From positions 1 through 62,812 of the forward strand of contig JADBJL010000079.1 in the NCBI GenBank assembly GCA_014874455.1: a stretch of 62,812 bases of DNA, in the 5' to 3' direction. The stretch's first letter is position 1. Each line of letters begins with the position of its first letter. The stretch comes from Thermomicrobiaceae bacterium. Its GTDB lineage: Bacteria > Chloroflexota > Chloroflexia > Thermomicrobiales > Thermomicrobiaceae. The notes below the pieces were generated by a model. The model saw only the letters and a program-made list of their open reading frames with translations. It made no database searches and had not been told where the DNA came from. Shown one piece after another: positions 33,600-42,141 of the stretch. Made by a program: the position numbers and the translations under genes.

Positions 33600-34061
33600 T
33601 CAGGTCAGGGCATAGAACTCGGCCTCCTCGCCGCCGAGGCCGATCACATCGTAGATGTGCCGGACTGCCCAGCGCTGGCCTGTCCAGAGGAGTCGGGCGA
33701 CGGTCTCCTCCAGGTCGCACCAGGCGTAGTCGTTGTAGTCGCTGGCGAGCTGGAGAGTCGCTCTCGGCTCGACCAGAGCGGCGAACGATGGGGCTAAGAC
33801 GATCGAGTCGGTCGTATGGTCATAGAACTGGTTGATAAAGTCAGCCGAGTACAGCTTCTGAGGAACGAGACCCGTCTGCTCGCGCAGCTCGCGCAGTGCG
33901 GCCTCGACAGCGCGCTCGTGCGGCAGGATCTTCCCGTGCACTGCCTGCCAGGTGTTGCCGAGCGGGACATCGGGGCGCCGATGCAGCAGCAGGAACTGAA
34001 CTGTCTTGCGGTGGCGGCGAAAGACGTAGACATCGACGATATCGCTGACGATCTTCGGCAT
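33600..34061 (-). CDS. NUDIX hydrolase with altered Nudix box
   Basis: The 153-residue protein has a Nudix box at residues 43-65, GKILPHERAVEAALRELREQ then TGL. The consensus is G-x5-E-x7-R-E-U-x-E-E-x-G-U; here the last Glu is Gln62, so one metal ligand of the REUxEE helix is changed. NUDIX enzymes hydrolyse nucleoside diphosphates linked to another group. Reduced activity, a different metal geometry or an unrelated role are possible. The gene is alone on the minus strand, upstream of small membrane and desulfurase genes. Confidence 0.85.
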   Translation of the reverse strand: MPKIVSDIVDVYVFRRHRKTVQFLLLHRRPDVPLGNTWQAVHGKILPHERAVEAALRELREQTGLVPQKLYSADFINQFYDHTTDSIVLAPSFAALVEPRATLQLASDYNDYAWCDLEETVARLLWTGQRWAVRHIYDVIGLGGEEAEFYALT

Positions 34062-34155
34062 CCCCCACCCACATCCCTGTACCTGTACCAGGAGCGCTTC
34101 GCCTTCCCTCGCTCGTTAGCATAACCCAGCCAGGAACAACACACCGGTTAGACGG

Positions 34156-34587
34156 TCACCGGCGCTGGCGTCGCCGCCAGAGCCAGTAGCGGAGCCGACC
34201 CAGCAGGCCAACGCGAGGTGGAGGGAGATCGATGTCCCGTCCTCGCCAGCGCCGCGGGCTGGACGACGTCGCGGCACTGCGGCGGAATTGCGCCACGATC
34301 GGGAGAAAGAAGACAACGAGGCTTCCGATGGCCAGCACTAACGCGAGCGTGCGTGACCAGTCAGAGAGCACGAGAGCAAGGAGTGCCAGGCCGAAGGTCG
34401 CCCCTATCCAGACCCAGGTTGATTCCATCCAGAGTGACCACCTTCTGGTGCGGGGCTTGACGAGTTCCAGACGTGGTCGCCGCCGAAAGCGCCGACTCCA
34501 GCGCCGCCAGGCCGGCTCGCGGTCTACCTGCTCCAGGATCTCTCGGATTTGGTCTTCCAGGCGAGTCGAACGTCGATTTTCCGGCAT
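34156..34587 (-). CDS. Small membrane protein, two-TM, unknown
   Basis: The 143-residue product has a charged, coiled-coil-prone N-terminal region (RLEDQIREILEQVDREPAW), a very basic stretch, then two adjacent hydrophobic segments (about 60-80 and 84-100) and a basic tail. ATG 34587 follows GAGGGGGGTG. It lies 13 bases after the desulfurase-like gene and is probably co-transcribed. I do not recognise the family. Confidence 0.7.
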   Translation of the reverse strand: MPENRRSTRLEDQIREILEQVDREPAWRRWSRRFRRRPRLELVKPRTRRWSLWMESTWVWIGATFGLALLALVLSDWSRTLALVLAIGSLVVFFLPIVAQFRRSAATSSSPRRWRGRDIDLPPPRVGLLGRLRYWLWRRRQRR

Positions 34588-34600
34588 GGACACACCCCCC

Positions 34601-35764
34601 TCAGGCCAGATGGAGAGGCGTGCGGGCGAGCTCGTGGACGGCTGCGATGGCGAGGTCGATCTCCTGCTCTGTCGTGAAGAAGCCGGGTGAGAAGCGCACC
34701 GTCCCGCGAGGGAAAACGCCCAACGTCCGGCAAGCATCTGGCGAGCAATGCAGGCCGGTGCTGCAGGCAATGCCAAAACTACGATCGAGCACATCGCCGA
34801 GGTCGGCCGGGCTCCACCCATCCACGACGAATGAGACAACAGCCACTCGCCGCCTCGTGTCGGAAGGCGAGAGGACACGCACGCCCGGGATGGCACTCAG
34901 CCCCTGCACCAGACGGTCTGCGAGCACTCGGGCGTGTGCTGCTACGCGCTCGATACCGATCTGGTGCAAGAACTCCAGCGCGGCGCCCAACGCAGCGATT
35001 CCAACGGTATTGAGCGACCCGGCCTCGTAGCGATCCGGGAGGCCACGGGGCTGGACGTCTCTCTCTGTGTCCCCCTGGGTACCTCCCTCGCGCAGCGGCG
35101 ACAAATCGGACGGCTCGACGCGTGATCCGATAACGAGTGCGCCGGTACCTGGCGGCCCCATCAAGGCGCGGTGCCCGCTGAAGGCCAGCAAGTCGGCGTC
35201 GAGGTCGGCGAGCGCGAAGGGGAGCGCGCCGACGGTCTGCGCGGCATCGACGAGTAACAGAGCCCCGTGCTCGTGCACGATATCCGCCACCTGCCGGATG
35301 GGCTGGATCGCGCCATTCACGTTCGAGGCATGAGTCACCGTCACCAGCCGGGTATTGGGTCGCAGCGCCACGCGGATCGCCTCGAGGTCGATGAAGCCCT
35401 CGGCACTGGCCGGCACTTTGGTCATGCTGACGCCGATCGCCTCCAGGGCTCGCAGGGGCCTTCGCACGGAGTTATGCTCCAGTACCGTCGTCACGACGTG
35501 GTCGCCGGGGGAAAGCAGGCCCTTGATGGCGAGATTCAGCCCATCGGTGGCGTTGGCCGTGAAGATGACCCGCGAGGGATCGTCGAGGCCAAGCAGCCTC
35601 GCCAGCCCCCAGCGTGTCTGCTCGACTGCTCGCGCAGCTTCCCTGGCCATCCGGTGGCAGGTGCTCACTGGGCTCCCTGCCGCGCCGCGCAAGAACTCGC
35701 CGAGCGTCTGGTAGACGATTTCGGGCTTGGGCCAGCTCGCGTTGGCATTGTCTAAGTAGATCAT
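34601..35764 (-). CDS. Cysteine desulfurase-like protein lacking the PLP lysine
   Basis: The 387-residue protein aligns by eye with the class V aminotransferase subgroup typified by EF2568 (TIGR01977): MIYLDNANASWPKPE, FTANATDGLNLAIKGLL, VTHASNVNGAI, LLVDAAQTVGALPF. The catalytic Cys site GLHCSPDACRTLG is present at Cys340. The PLP site, normally SGHK/TGHK, reads FSGHRALMGPPGTG: Arg199 replaces the Schiff-base Lys (codon CGC at 35170-35168). Without this Lys normal desulfurase chemistry is unlikely. It may be a non-catalytic partner, a binding protein, or a lysine provided from elsewhere. Its start abuts the stop of the ThiF/MoeB-like gene by 3 bases, indicating an operon for sulfur handling. 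Confidence 0.87.
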   Translation of the reverse strand: MIYLDNANASWPKPEIVYQTLGEFLRGAAGSPVSTCHRMAREAARAVEQTRWGLARLLGLDDPSRVIFTANATDGLNLAIKGLLSPGDHVVTTVLEHNSVRRPLRALEAIGVSMTKVPASAEGFIDLEAIRVALRPNTRLVTVTHASNVNGAIQPIRQVADIVHEHGALLLVDAAQTVGALPFALADLDADLLAFSGHRALMGPPGTGALVIGSRVEPSDLSPLREGGTQGDTERDVQPRGLPDRYEAGSLNTVGIAALGAALEFLHQIGIERVAAHARVLADRLVQGLSAIPGVRVLSPSDTRRRVAVVSFVVDGWSPADLGDVLDRSFGIACSTGLHCSPDACRTLGVFPRGTVRFSPGFFTTEQEIDLAIAAVHELARTPLHLA

Positions 35765-35767
35765 GGC

Positions 35768-36805
35768 TCACATTCCGACATAGCGGGCGTAGACGGCCCT
35801 CGCCTCGACGGGATCGGTGACTCCCTTGATAATCGCCCGTCCGTCGGGAAACATCGTCAACTCGAACGATTCAGTCCGAAACCGCAAGACGTGGCTGTTA
35901 TAGCTTACCTCACCAGAGCCACGGAGTCGCTCCGCGAGCACAGGGAACGAGACCGAGACAGGCGGTCGGATACTCACCTGCACCGCATCGCGCCCGCAGA
36001 GCTGAAGAGTTTGCGACGCCGGGACTCGCTCGAGGAAGTCGTAGCGGCCGAGGCCACAGGTCGGACAATGCGGACTGCGGTCCGGCAGCTCGAGGCGCGT
36101 CATCTCAAGCGTCCAAACATCGAAGCCGAGCAGCCAGCGACTACCTGCCTCTGGGTGCCCCACCAAGAGCTTGATCGCCTCGCTTGCCTGCAGCGCCCCA
36201 ACCACCGCGACCGCCGGGCCGAGGACGCCGACCGTGTCGCAGGTCGGCGCGACACCAGGCGGGGGCGGATCGGGGAAGATGCAGCGGAGACAGGGGGTCT
36301 CCCCCGGCACGATGGTCATGGTCGTCCCGTGGGTCGCGATGACACCGCCGTAGATCCACGGTCGGCCCAGCTTCACCGCCGCATCGTTGAGGAGATAGCG
36401 TAGCTCGAAGTTGTCGCTGCCATCGATGATCAGGTCGACGTCGGCGATGAGGCGCTCGATATTGCCCGAGTTCACGTCCTCGACAACCGGTTCGAGCCGC
36501 ACCTCGCGGTTGACTGCACCCAGGCGCCGCGCTGCCGCGACCGCCTTCGGGATCGCAGCCTCGACGTCCGCCTCGTCGAAGAGGACTTGTCGCTGGAGGT
36601 TCGTGCGTTCGGGTACGTCCCGATCGATCAGGCGTAAGAAGCCGACCCCTGCGCGAGTCAGGTGGTCAGCGACATGAGAACCGAGTGCCCCCACGCCGAT
36701 AATGCAGACCCGTGCACTCCGCAGCCGCCGCTGGCCATCGACGCCGATCTGCGGCAACAGCACCTGGCGATGATAACGATCAGTAGGAAGCGCCTGCCCG
36801 CTCAC
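35768..36805 (-). CDS. ThiF/MoeB-family adenylyltransferase
   Basis: The 345-residue protein has the E1-like adenylation fold: RYHRQVLLPQIG, IIGVGALGSHVADHL (nucleotide loop), NLQRQ, and DGSDNFELRYLLND with the catalytic Asp. Zinc knuckles CLRC and CPTC are present, and TCDTVGVLGP holds a possible catalytic Cys. The C-terminal extension from LCGRDAVQV to the end is shared by ThiF-like enzymes of Firmicutes and Chloroflexi and ends in FPDGRAIIKGVTDP. It adenylates the C-terminal glycine of a small sulfur carrier such as ThiS or MoaD. It lies 3 bases from the desulfurase-like gene downstream. Confidence 0.9.
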   Translation of the reverse strand: MSGQALPTDRYHRQVLLPQIGVDGQRRLRSARVCIIGVGALGSHVADHLTRAGVGFLRLIDRDVPERTNLQRQVLFDEADVEAAIPKAVAAARRLGAVNREVRLEPVVEDVNSGNIERLIADVDLIIDGSDNFELRYLLNDAAVKLGRPWIYGGVIATHGTTMTIVPGETPCLRCIFPDPPPPGVAPTCDTVGVLGPAVAVVGALQASEAIKLLVGHPEAGSRWLLGFDVWTLEMTRLELPDRSPHCPTCGLGRYDFLERVPASQTLQLCGRDAVQVSIRPPVSVSFPVLAERLRGSGEVSYNSHVLRFRTESFELTMFPDGRAIIKGVTDPVEARAVYARYVGM

Positions 36806-36934
36806 GCGGCCAACCCTTTCCTAATATCGTCCGAACTCTATGGTACAGTTGCCAGAGGCTGTTCCCAAGACGCTCGCATCGCCGGAGCACCGGCGAGGAG
36901 CCGTCGGGTCTTCGCGAAGGGTCATGGTGAGTCT

Positions 36935-37417
36935 GTGACACTCGTTCGGTTTACCGTTATCGACTCTCAGGGCGCTGTCAGCTTCGTGGGCCCAGGCCAT
37001 GCGATCAAAATGTTCGCTGCTGCCTGTAGTCGTGGCCCGCGAACGCTCCAGGAGTTCCTCGAGTTCACGCGGCCGTACGATGCCGACTTTATCAACGAAG
37101 TGCGGAGAGGGCTGGCGATCTTCGACGAGCACAACACGCCGGAGGACACGTCGGCCTTCCATGCCATGCTCCAGCAGAGACCGTCGGCAACGTTGCCTCC
37201 CTTCCGCGTGCTGGACGAGGTGACGCGAGATCTCAGCCTGCAACCCGTCGATTCAGGCTTGATCCTCTACAACCTCGGCGCGCGACGAATCATCCAGATC
37301 CAGAACAGCTACGGCCAGTTGCAGCGTGAGGATCGCGGTCGAATCCGCCGGTCAGGTCAGCCCACCCGCATGCTCTACTACTACCGGCTCCCTGATGACT
37401 GGGCCATCGTTCCGTGA
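36935..37417 (+). CDS. Conserved-looking protein, unknown function
   Basis: The 160-residue frame from GTG 36935 has regular alternation of helix and strand (VTLVRFTVIDSQGAVSFVGP, LQEFLEFTRPYDADFINEVR) and ends in Tyr-rich YYYRLPDDWAIVP. It is divergent from the ThiF-like gene. Start is uncertain: no strong ribosome site, and the frame is open upstream to 36662. I do not recognise the family. No signal peptide or membrane segment. Confidence 0.6.
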   Translation: MTLVRFTVIDSQGAVSFVGPGHAIKMFAAACSRGPRTLQEFLEFTRPYDADFINEVRRGLAIFDEHNTPEDTSAFHAMLQQRPSATLPPFRVLDEVTRDLSLQPVDSGLILYNLGARRIIQIQNSYGQLQREDRGRIRRSGQPTRMLYYYRLPDDWAIVP

Positions 37418-37757
37418 CGCTGCAGTGCTGGCCTGTCATCCCGCTACTTGACACCCAGCGTCTAGCTGCCGATACGGTGTGACCCGGAACGGCGCGACGG
37501 CCCATACCGGCATGGGAGCTACTACTCGGTGACCCGATGAGAACCGTCATTTGACGAGCATCCAGCTCGGCAGTTTCCGTTCCACCGTGCCCCCTCACCA
37601 TCCTGGTGTCGGCCTACACTGGCCACGCATCTGCGATTGCACCCGCTCCAAACGCTGAGTAATCCGGCACACCAGACGAGCGCACTCCACCGCTGCTTCG
37701 TGACGCGCTCACCGACGGGTACAACGTCGCCCGCTCAGATGGCAGGAGGGAGTGTCG
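37418..37757. other. Intergenic region before the VOC pseudogene
   Basis: About 340 bases without a convincing gene. A perfect TTGACA lies at 37449-37454 with only a poor GATACG 17 bases later. A small hairpin CCCAT-ATGGG occurs near 37501-37515. An AGGAGGGAG ribosome site directly precedes the VOC start. Confidence 0.45.
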
Positions 37758-38207
37758 ATGGGGCGGGCAGTGTGGTACCTCCTCGATAACGAGCGACTCT
37801 CCTGGGAACGCCCAGGCACCCACCAGAACGGTGCGACCGGGGTGGTTGGGATCACAGTCGCCGACCTGGAGCGCGGTCTGCACCTGTACGAGCAGCAGCT
37901 CGGTCTGGAGCTGTAGGGGCAAGACGAGGTGCTGGAGCTGGCCGCCCGGCGCGCTCGCTTCCAGGTGGGCGGGTTCACTATCGAGCTACTGGCTGCGGTC
38001 GGGGATGGGCCGGTACAGCAGGCCATCGAGCGCGACGGCGAGCATCCCCTCGAGGTCGTGCTCCAGGTAAGAAACCTGGAGAAGTCGAGGCAGACCCTCG
38101 AGCAGGCCGGTATCCTCGTCGAGTCGGCGCCGGGCCGGGCCGGCATCGTCATCCCCGAGCAACAGGCGCTCGGTGCCCACCTGGAGCTAGTGGCGCCGGG
38201 CGGCTAA
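37758..38207 (+). pseudogene. VOC/glyoxalase-family protein with in-frame amber codon
   Basis: From ATG 37758 (AGGAGGGAG ribosome site) the frame encodes a VOC start (VVGITVADLERGLHLYEQQL), then codon 53 is TAG at 37914-37916, and the same frame continues with RARFQVGGFTIELL and the C-terminal IPEQQALGAHLELV to a stop at 38207. The two parts together make a normal 149-residue VOC domain of beta-alpha-beta-beta-beta type. A UAG is not read by the selenocysteine tRNA and pyrrolysine is not expected. A single nonsense change, or a sequencing error at one base, would explain it. Confidence 0.7.
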
Positions 38208-38382
38208 CATCCGGGTACGCGGGGCACGCGCTCGAAGACCGGACACCTTGCGCCGTGGACAGCAGGCGCGTACCTGGTGAATTCCGGTGCCAGCCTGGCA
38301 ACGTTGCGGGGTGCCCGGGCAGCCAGCGCGGGTATACTTCTCGGGTGCCGTCGAGGATGACGACTGCCAGTAAAGGTGTGCT

Positions 38383-41300
38383 ATGCCTGAATTCCAGCTC
38401 GTGACCGATCTCCGACCTACCGGCGACCAGCCACAGGCGATCGAGAAGCTCGTCGAGGGGCTGCGACGAGGCTACCGGCACCAAACGCTCCTCGGGGTCA
38501 CCGGCTCCGGCAAGAGCGTTGTGGGGCGCACGCCTATCCTGTTCCGGCAGGGGACGCGTGTTGCCGTCGCGGAGATCGGCCCACTCATTGATCGCCTGAT
38601 GGCGCGGCACGCAAGGCGATGCTACCTCGTGGCGGACGCTGAAGTCCTCGAGCCGACACTGCTGGAAGAACCGGTCGAAGTTTTCAGCTTCGACCCCAAG
38701 ACCGGTCGAGCTCTGTGGAAGCCGGTTCGGCAGTTCATTCGCCACCGATCCCCAGACGAGCTTTGGAAAGTGACGACAGCCTGCGGCCGCACGGTCATCG
38801 TCACAGGGGATCACAACTTTTACGCCCTGCGAGATGGGCAGCTCCGCTTGCTGCGTACCGATGAGCTCCGGGCTTCTGATTACCTGCCTTTGCCACGCGA
38901 GCTACCCGAACCTGCCGATCCACTCGTCGCTCTCCCTCTCACGGAAGAGCTGGACAGAGACCAGCGGGTGCACCGTGCGCTGGAGGCCTTCCCCGAGGTT
39001 TGGGCAGCGCATCGGGCAGCGCGCCAGCCGCTCTTCTCCCGCCCGGAGGCACATACGCTCCTCCTCCATCGGGGCGGGCGCGTATCGCTCGGGCTGTGTC
39101 GACGGATGGTGGTTGAAGCGCCCTCTCCGGCTACGGGAGCATTCCTCAGGACAATCACGCGCCGGCATGCCGCAGCAGCCTCTCTGCCCCTCACCCCGGC
39201 GCTGCTGCGACTGCTCGGCTACTACGTGGCGGAAGGCCATAGCGGATCAGAGTCCTTCATCCTCTCGTCCACCGATCCCGAGATCGTCCGGGGCATCGAG
39301 GAGAGCCTCAGGGTACAAACGACTGCTGGCATCGCCGGCGAGGAGCTCGACCTGTATCGAGTGCACTCACGTTTCTGGGCACACCTGCTCGCCCGCTGGT
39401 GTGGTCGAGACGCCCGATCCAAGCGGCTTCCCCCGTTTTGGCCTCGCCTCTCGAACGCGCAGCTCGCTCAGCTCCTCAAGGCGTACTTCACAGCCGGTGG
39501 AACTGTCGAGCGTGCTGGGGTGACGTGCCTTACTGCAAGCGAGTCGCTTGCCTCAGACCTCTCCTACGCCCTGCTTCGTTTCGGGATCGTGGCGCGTATC
39601 CGACCTCGACCGGTGAAACTGCCCGGTCGCTCGGAGCGGGGAGTCTACTGGAGCTTTTCCATCTCAGGCCAGGAGTCCCTCCAGCGTTTCCGTGAGTCAA
39701 TCGGCTTTACCCTGACACGCAAGACCGAGCGACTCGAAAGGCTGCTCAGGCAAGCGGGCAACACGAACGTCGAGATCGTGCCGCTGGACGGATCCAGGCT
39801 CCGCCAGTTGCGCATCACGCTCGGCCTGTCACAGGCTCGACTCGCCGAGCGAGCAGGGTGCAGCCGTGCCACGCTGTCGCTGATCGAGAACGGTCATCGC
39901 CACCCCTCCCGCGTCCTCGCTTGCCGGTTGCTGGGCGCTCTCGAAGAGGCCGCGGAGATACGGGCGGACGGAGCAGCGCTCCAACAACTGAAGGCGATGG
40001 ACTCGCTGTTGCACCTTTTCTGGACGCCGATCAGGTCGGTTGAGCGCGCGCCCGGCGAGGACTTCGTGTACGACCTGGCCGTCGCGGACAACGAGACGTT
40101 CTTGGCCGGCCACGGCGGCCTGTTCGTCCACAACACATTCACCATGGCCAACGTCATCGCGCAAGTGCAGCGCCCTACGCTGGTGCTGGCACCCAACAAG
40201 ACGCTGGCCGCCCAGCTCTACGCCGAGTTCCGCGAGTTCTTCCCGCGCAACGCGGTCGAGTACTTCGTCAGCTACTACGACTACTACCAGCCGGAGGCCT
40301 ATGTCCCGCGCACGGATACCTACATCGAGAAAGAGACGGAGATTAACGACGAGATCGACAAGCTGCGCCACGCCGCCACCCGCGCGCTCCTGACACGGCG
40401 TGACGTCATCATCGTGGCCAGCGTCTCCTGTATCTACGGGCTGGGCTCGCCGGAAGAGTACGGCAAGACCGTCATCTCGCTCCGGCGCGGCGGCAAGATC
40501 CGCCGTGACAAGCTGCTCCGTCACCTGGTCGATATCCAGTACGACCGCAACGACCTGACCCTGGTACGCGGCACCTTCCGAGCTCGTGGCGATGTCATCG
40601 AGATCTTCCCGGCCTATGAGGAGATCGCGGTGCGGGTCGAACTCTGGGGCGATGAGATCGAGCGGATCGTCGAGATCGATCCGCTGACCGGCGAGATCCT
40701 CGCGGAGCGTGCCGAGATCGATATCTACCCGGCCAAGCACTGGGTGACGAGCCAGGACAAGCTCCTGCTGGCCATCCAGGACATCGAAGCGGAGCTGGAG
40801 GAGCGCGTGCGCGAGCTGGAGGCGGAGGGTAAGCTCCTTGAGGCCGCCCGGCTCAAGCAGCGCACACTCTACGACCTGGAGATGCTCCGCGAGGTCGGCT
40901 ACTGCTCGGGCATCGAGAACTACTCCCGGCACCTCTCGCGCCGGGCGCCGGGCGAGCCGCCGTGGACGCTGCTCGACTACTTCCCCGAGGACTTTCTGAT
41001 GTTCATCGACGAATCGCACATGGCCATCCCCCAGGTGCGCGGGATGTACCACGGGGATCGCTCGCGAAAGGACGTCCTGGTCGAGTACGGGTTCCGCCTC
41101 CCCTCGGCCCGCGATAACCGGCCGCTCACCTTCGAGGAGTTCCTGGAGCGCATCAACCAGGTGATCTACGTCTCGGCCACGCCTGGGCCGTTCGAACTGC
41201 AAGTGAGCCAGCAGGTGGTCGAGCAGGTGATCCGCCCGACCGGCCTGGTCGACCCGGAGATCAGCGTCCGGCCCACCCGCGGCCAGATCGACGACCTGAT

Positions 41301-42006
41301 CCACGAGATCCGCCAGCGGGTGGCCCGCGGCGAGCGGGCGCTGGTGACGACGCTGACGAAGAAGATGGCCGAAGACCTCGCGGACTACCTCAAGGAGGTC
41401 GGCGTCCGCACCCATTACCTGCACAGCGAGATCGATACGCTCGAGCGTGTCGAAATCCTGCGCGACCTGCGGCTCGGCGTCTACGACGTGGTCGTCGGGA
41501 TCAACTTGCTGCGCGAGGGGTTGGATCTGCCCGAGGTCTCGCTGGTGGCGATCCTCGACGCCGACAAAGAAGGCTATCTGCGCTCTGACACCGCGTTGAT
41601 CCAGACCATTGGCCGGGCGGCGCGGCATGTCAACGGCCTGGTGATCATGTATGCCGACACGGTGACCGACTCGATGCGGCGCGCCATCGACGAGACCTAT
41701 CGTCGCCGGGCGATCCAGATGGCCTACAACGAGGAGCACGGCATCGTTCCGCGCGGCATCGTCAAAGAGGTGCGGGATCTGACCGACCGCGTCAAGGCGG
41801 TCGCCGAGGAGCGAGCTGGTTATCGGGCCGATCGTGAGAGCAAGCCGGGGGTGATCGCCGAGCTGCCGCCGGACGAACTGGCCCGGCTGATCCGCGATTT
41901 GGAGAAACAGATGAAAGAAGCCGCGAAAGCGCTCGAGTTCGAGAAGGCGGCGCTCATCCGCGACCAGATCATCGAGCTACGTCGCATTCAGGAGGTGCTC
42001 GCCTGA
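38383..42006 (+). CDS. uvrB: UvrB excinuclease subunit precursor, intein-containing
   Basis: The 1207-residue precursor begins as UvrB ([20 protein letters not shown]) and is cut at residue 44 by an intein, between GVTGSGK and TFTMANVI. After removal of 540 residues the 667-residue UvrB is normal: P-loop [28 protein letters not shown] (the beta hairpin), DESHM Walker B-like motif [12 protein letters not shown], helicase motifs to the end, and a C-terminal UVR domain ([25 protein letters not shown]). UvrB loads DNA damage recognition with UvrA and hands over to UvrC in nucleotide excision repair. Splicing is required before ATP can bind, because the P-loop is split. It stands alone; the intein is described separately. 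Confidence 0.95.
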   Translation: MPEFQLVTDLRPTGDQPQAIEKLVEGLRRGYRHQTLLGVTGSGKSVVGRTPILFRQGTRVAVAEIGPLIDRLMARHARRCYLVADAEVLEPTLLEEPVEVFSFDPKTGRALWKPVRQFIRHRSPDELWKVTTACGRTVIVTGDHNFYALRDGQLRLLRTDELRASDYLPLPRELPEPADPLVALPLTEELDRDQRVHRALEAFPEVWAAHRAARQPLFSRPEAHTLLLHRGGRVSLGLCRRMVVEAPSPATGAFLRTITRRHAAAASLPLTPALLRLLGYYVAEGHSGSESFILSSTDPEIVRGIEESLRVQTTAGIAGEELDLYRVHSRFWAHLLARWCGRDARSKRLPPFWPRLSNAQLAQLLKAYFTAGGTVERAGVTCLTASESLASDLSYALLRFGIVARIRPRPVKLPGRSERGVYWSFSISGQESLQRFRESIGFTLTRKTERLERLLRQAGNTNVEIVPLDGSRLRQLRITLGLSQARLAERAGCSRATLSLIENGHRHPSRVLACRLLGALEEAAEIRADGAALQQLKAMDSLLHLFWTPIRSVERAPGEDFVYDLAVADNETFLAGHGGLFVHNTFTMANVIAQVQRPTLVLAPNKTLAAQLYAEFREFFPRNAVEYFVSYYDYYQPEAYVPRTDTYIEKETEINDEIDKLRHAATRALLTRRDVIIVASVSCIYGLGSPEEYGKTVISLRRGGKIRRDKLLRHLVDIQYDRNDLTLVRGTFRARGDVIEIFPAYEEIAVRVELWGDEIERIVEIDPLTGEILAERAEIDIYPAKHWVTSQDKLLLAIQDIEAELEERVRELEAEGKLLEAARLKQRTLYDLEMLREVGYCSGIENYSRHLSRRAPGEPPWTLLDYFPEDFLMFIDESHMAIPQVRGMYHGDRSRKDVLVEYGFRLPSARDNRPLTFEEFLERINQVIYVSATPGPFELQVSQQVVEQVIRPTGLVDPEISVRPTRGQIDDLIHEIRQRVARGERALVTTLTKKMAEDLADYLKEVGVRTHYLHSEIDTLERVEILRDLRLGVYDVVVGINLLREGLDLPEVSLVAILDADKEGYLRSDTALIQTIGRAARHVNGLVIMYADTVTDSMRRAIDETYRRRAIQMAYNEEHGIVPRGIVKEVRDLTDRVKAVAEERAGYRADRESKPGVIAELPPDELARLIRDLEKQMKEAAKALEFEKAALIRDQIIELRRIQEVLA
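38515..40134 (+). mobile_element. Intein in uvrB with LAGLIDADG-like and HTH domains
   Basis: The 540-residue insert starts at Ser1 (SVVGRTPIL, block A) and ends in VHN (block G) before an extein Thr. Block [16 protein letters not shown] has the conserved T-x-x-H, and block F is [16 protein letters not shown]. Middle residues about 233-244 ([12 protein letters not shown]) and 320-332 ([10 protein letters not shown]) look like the two LAGLIDADG homing-endonuclease motifs, the second lacking the usual Asp-Gly. Residues about 425-480, from [20 protein letters not shown] onward, form a Cro/C1-type helix-turn-helix between the endonuclease region and the C-terminal splicing block. The site in a P-loop is a classic intein insertion point. 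Nuclease activity is uncertain; splicing residues look intact. Confidence 0.9.
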
Positions 42007-42141
42007 ACGGCTGGGCCCTGCTGACCCGCTTTCGAGCGACTACTGCAGGTTACCGGGGCACGAGGTATCGGTGGGAGGCCGCTCAGGTGGCCTCCCTGGT
42101 GCGAGTCGCGGGCAATAAGACCCGCGCAGCGAAGGAGACGA

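Noticed and set aside
37914-37916. UAG read as pyrrolysine in the VOC gene
   Set aside because: Pyrrolysine decoding is restricted to a few lineages and no related gene is present here.
39829-41739. A 636-codon open frame on the minus strand over uvrB
   Set aside because: Antisense of a recognised gene, with composition fully explained by third-position GC.
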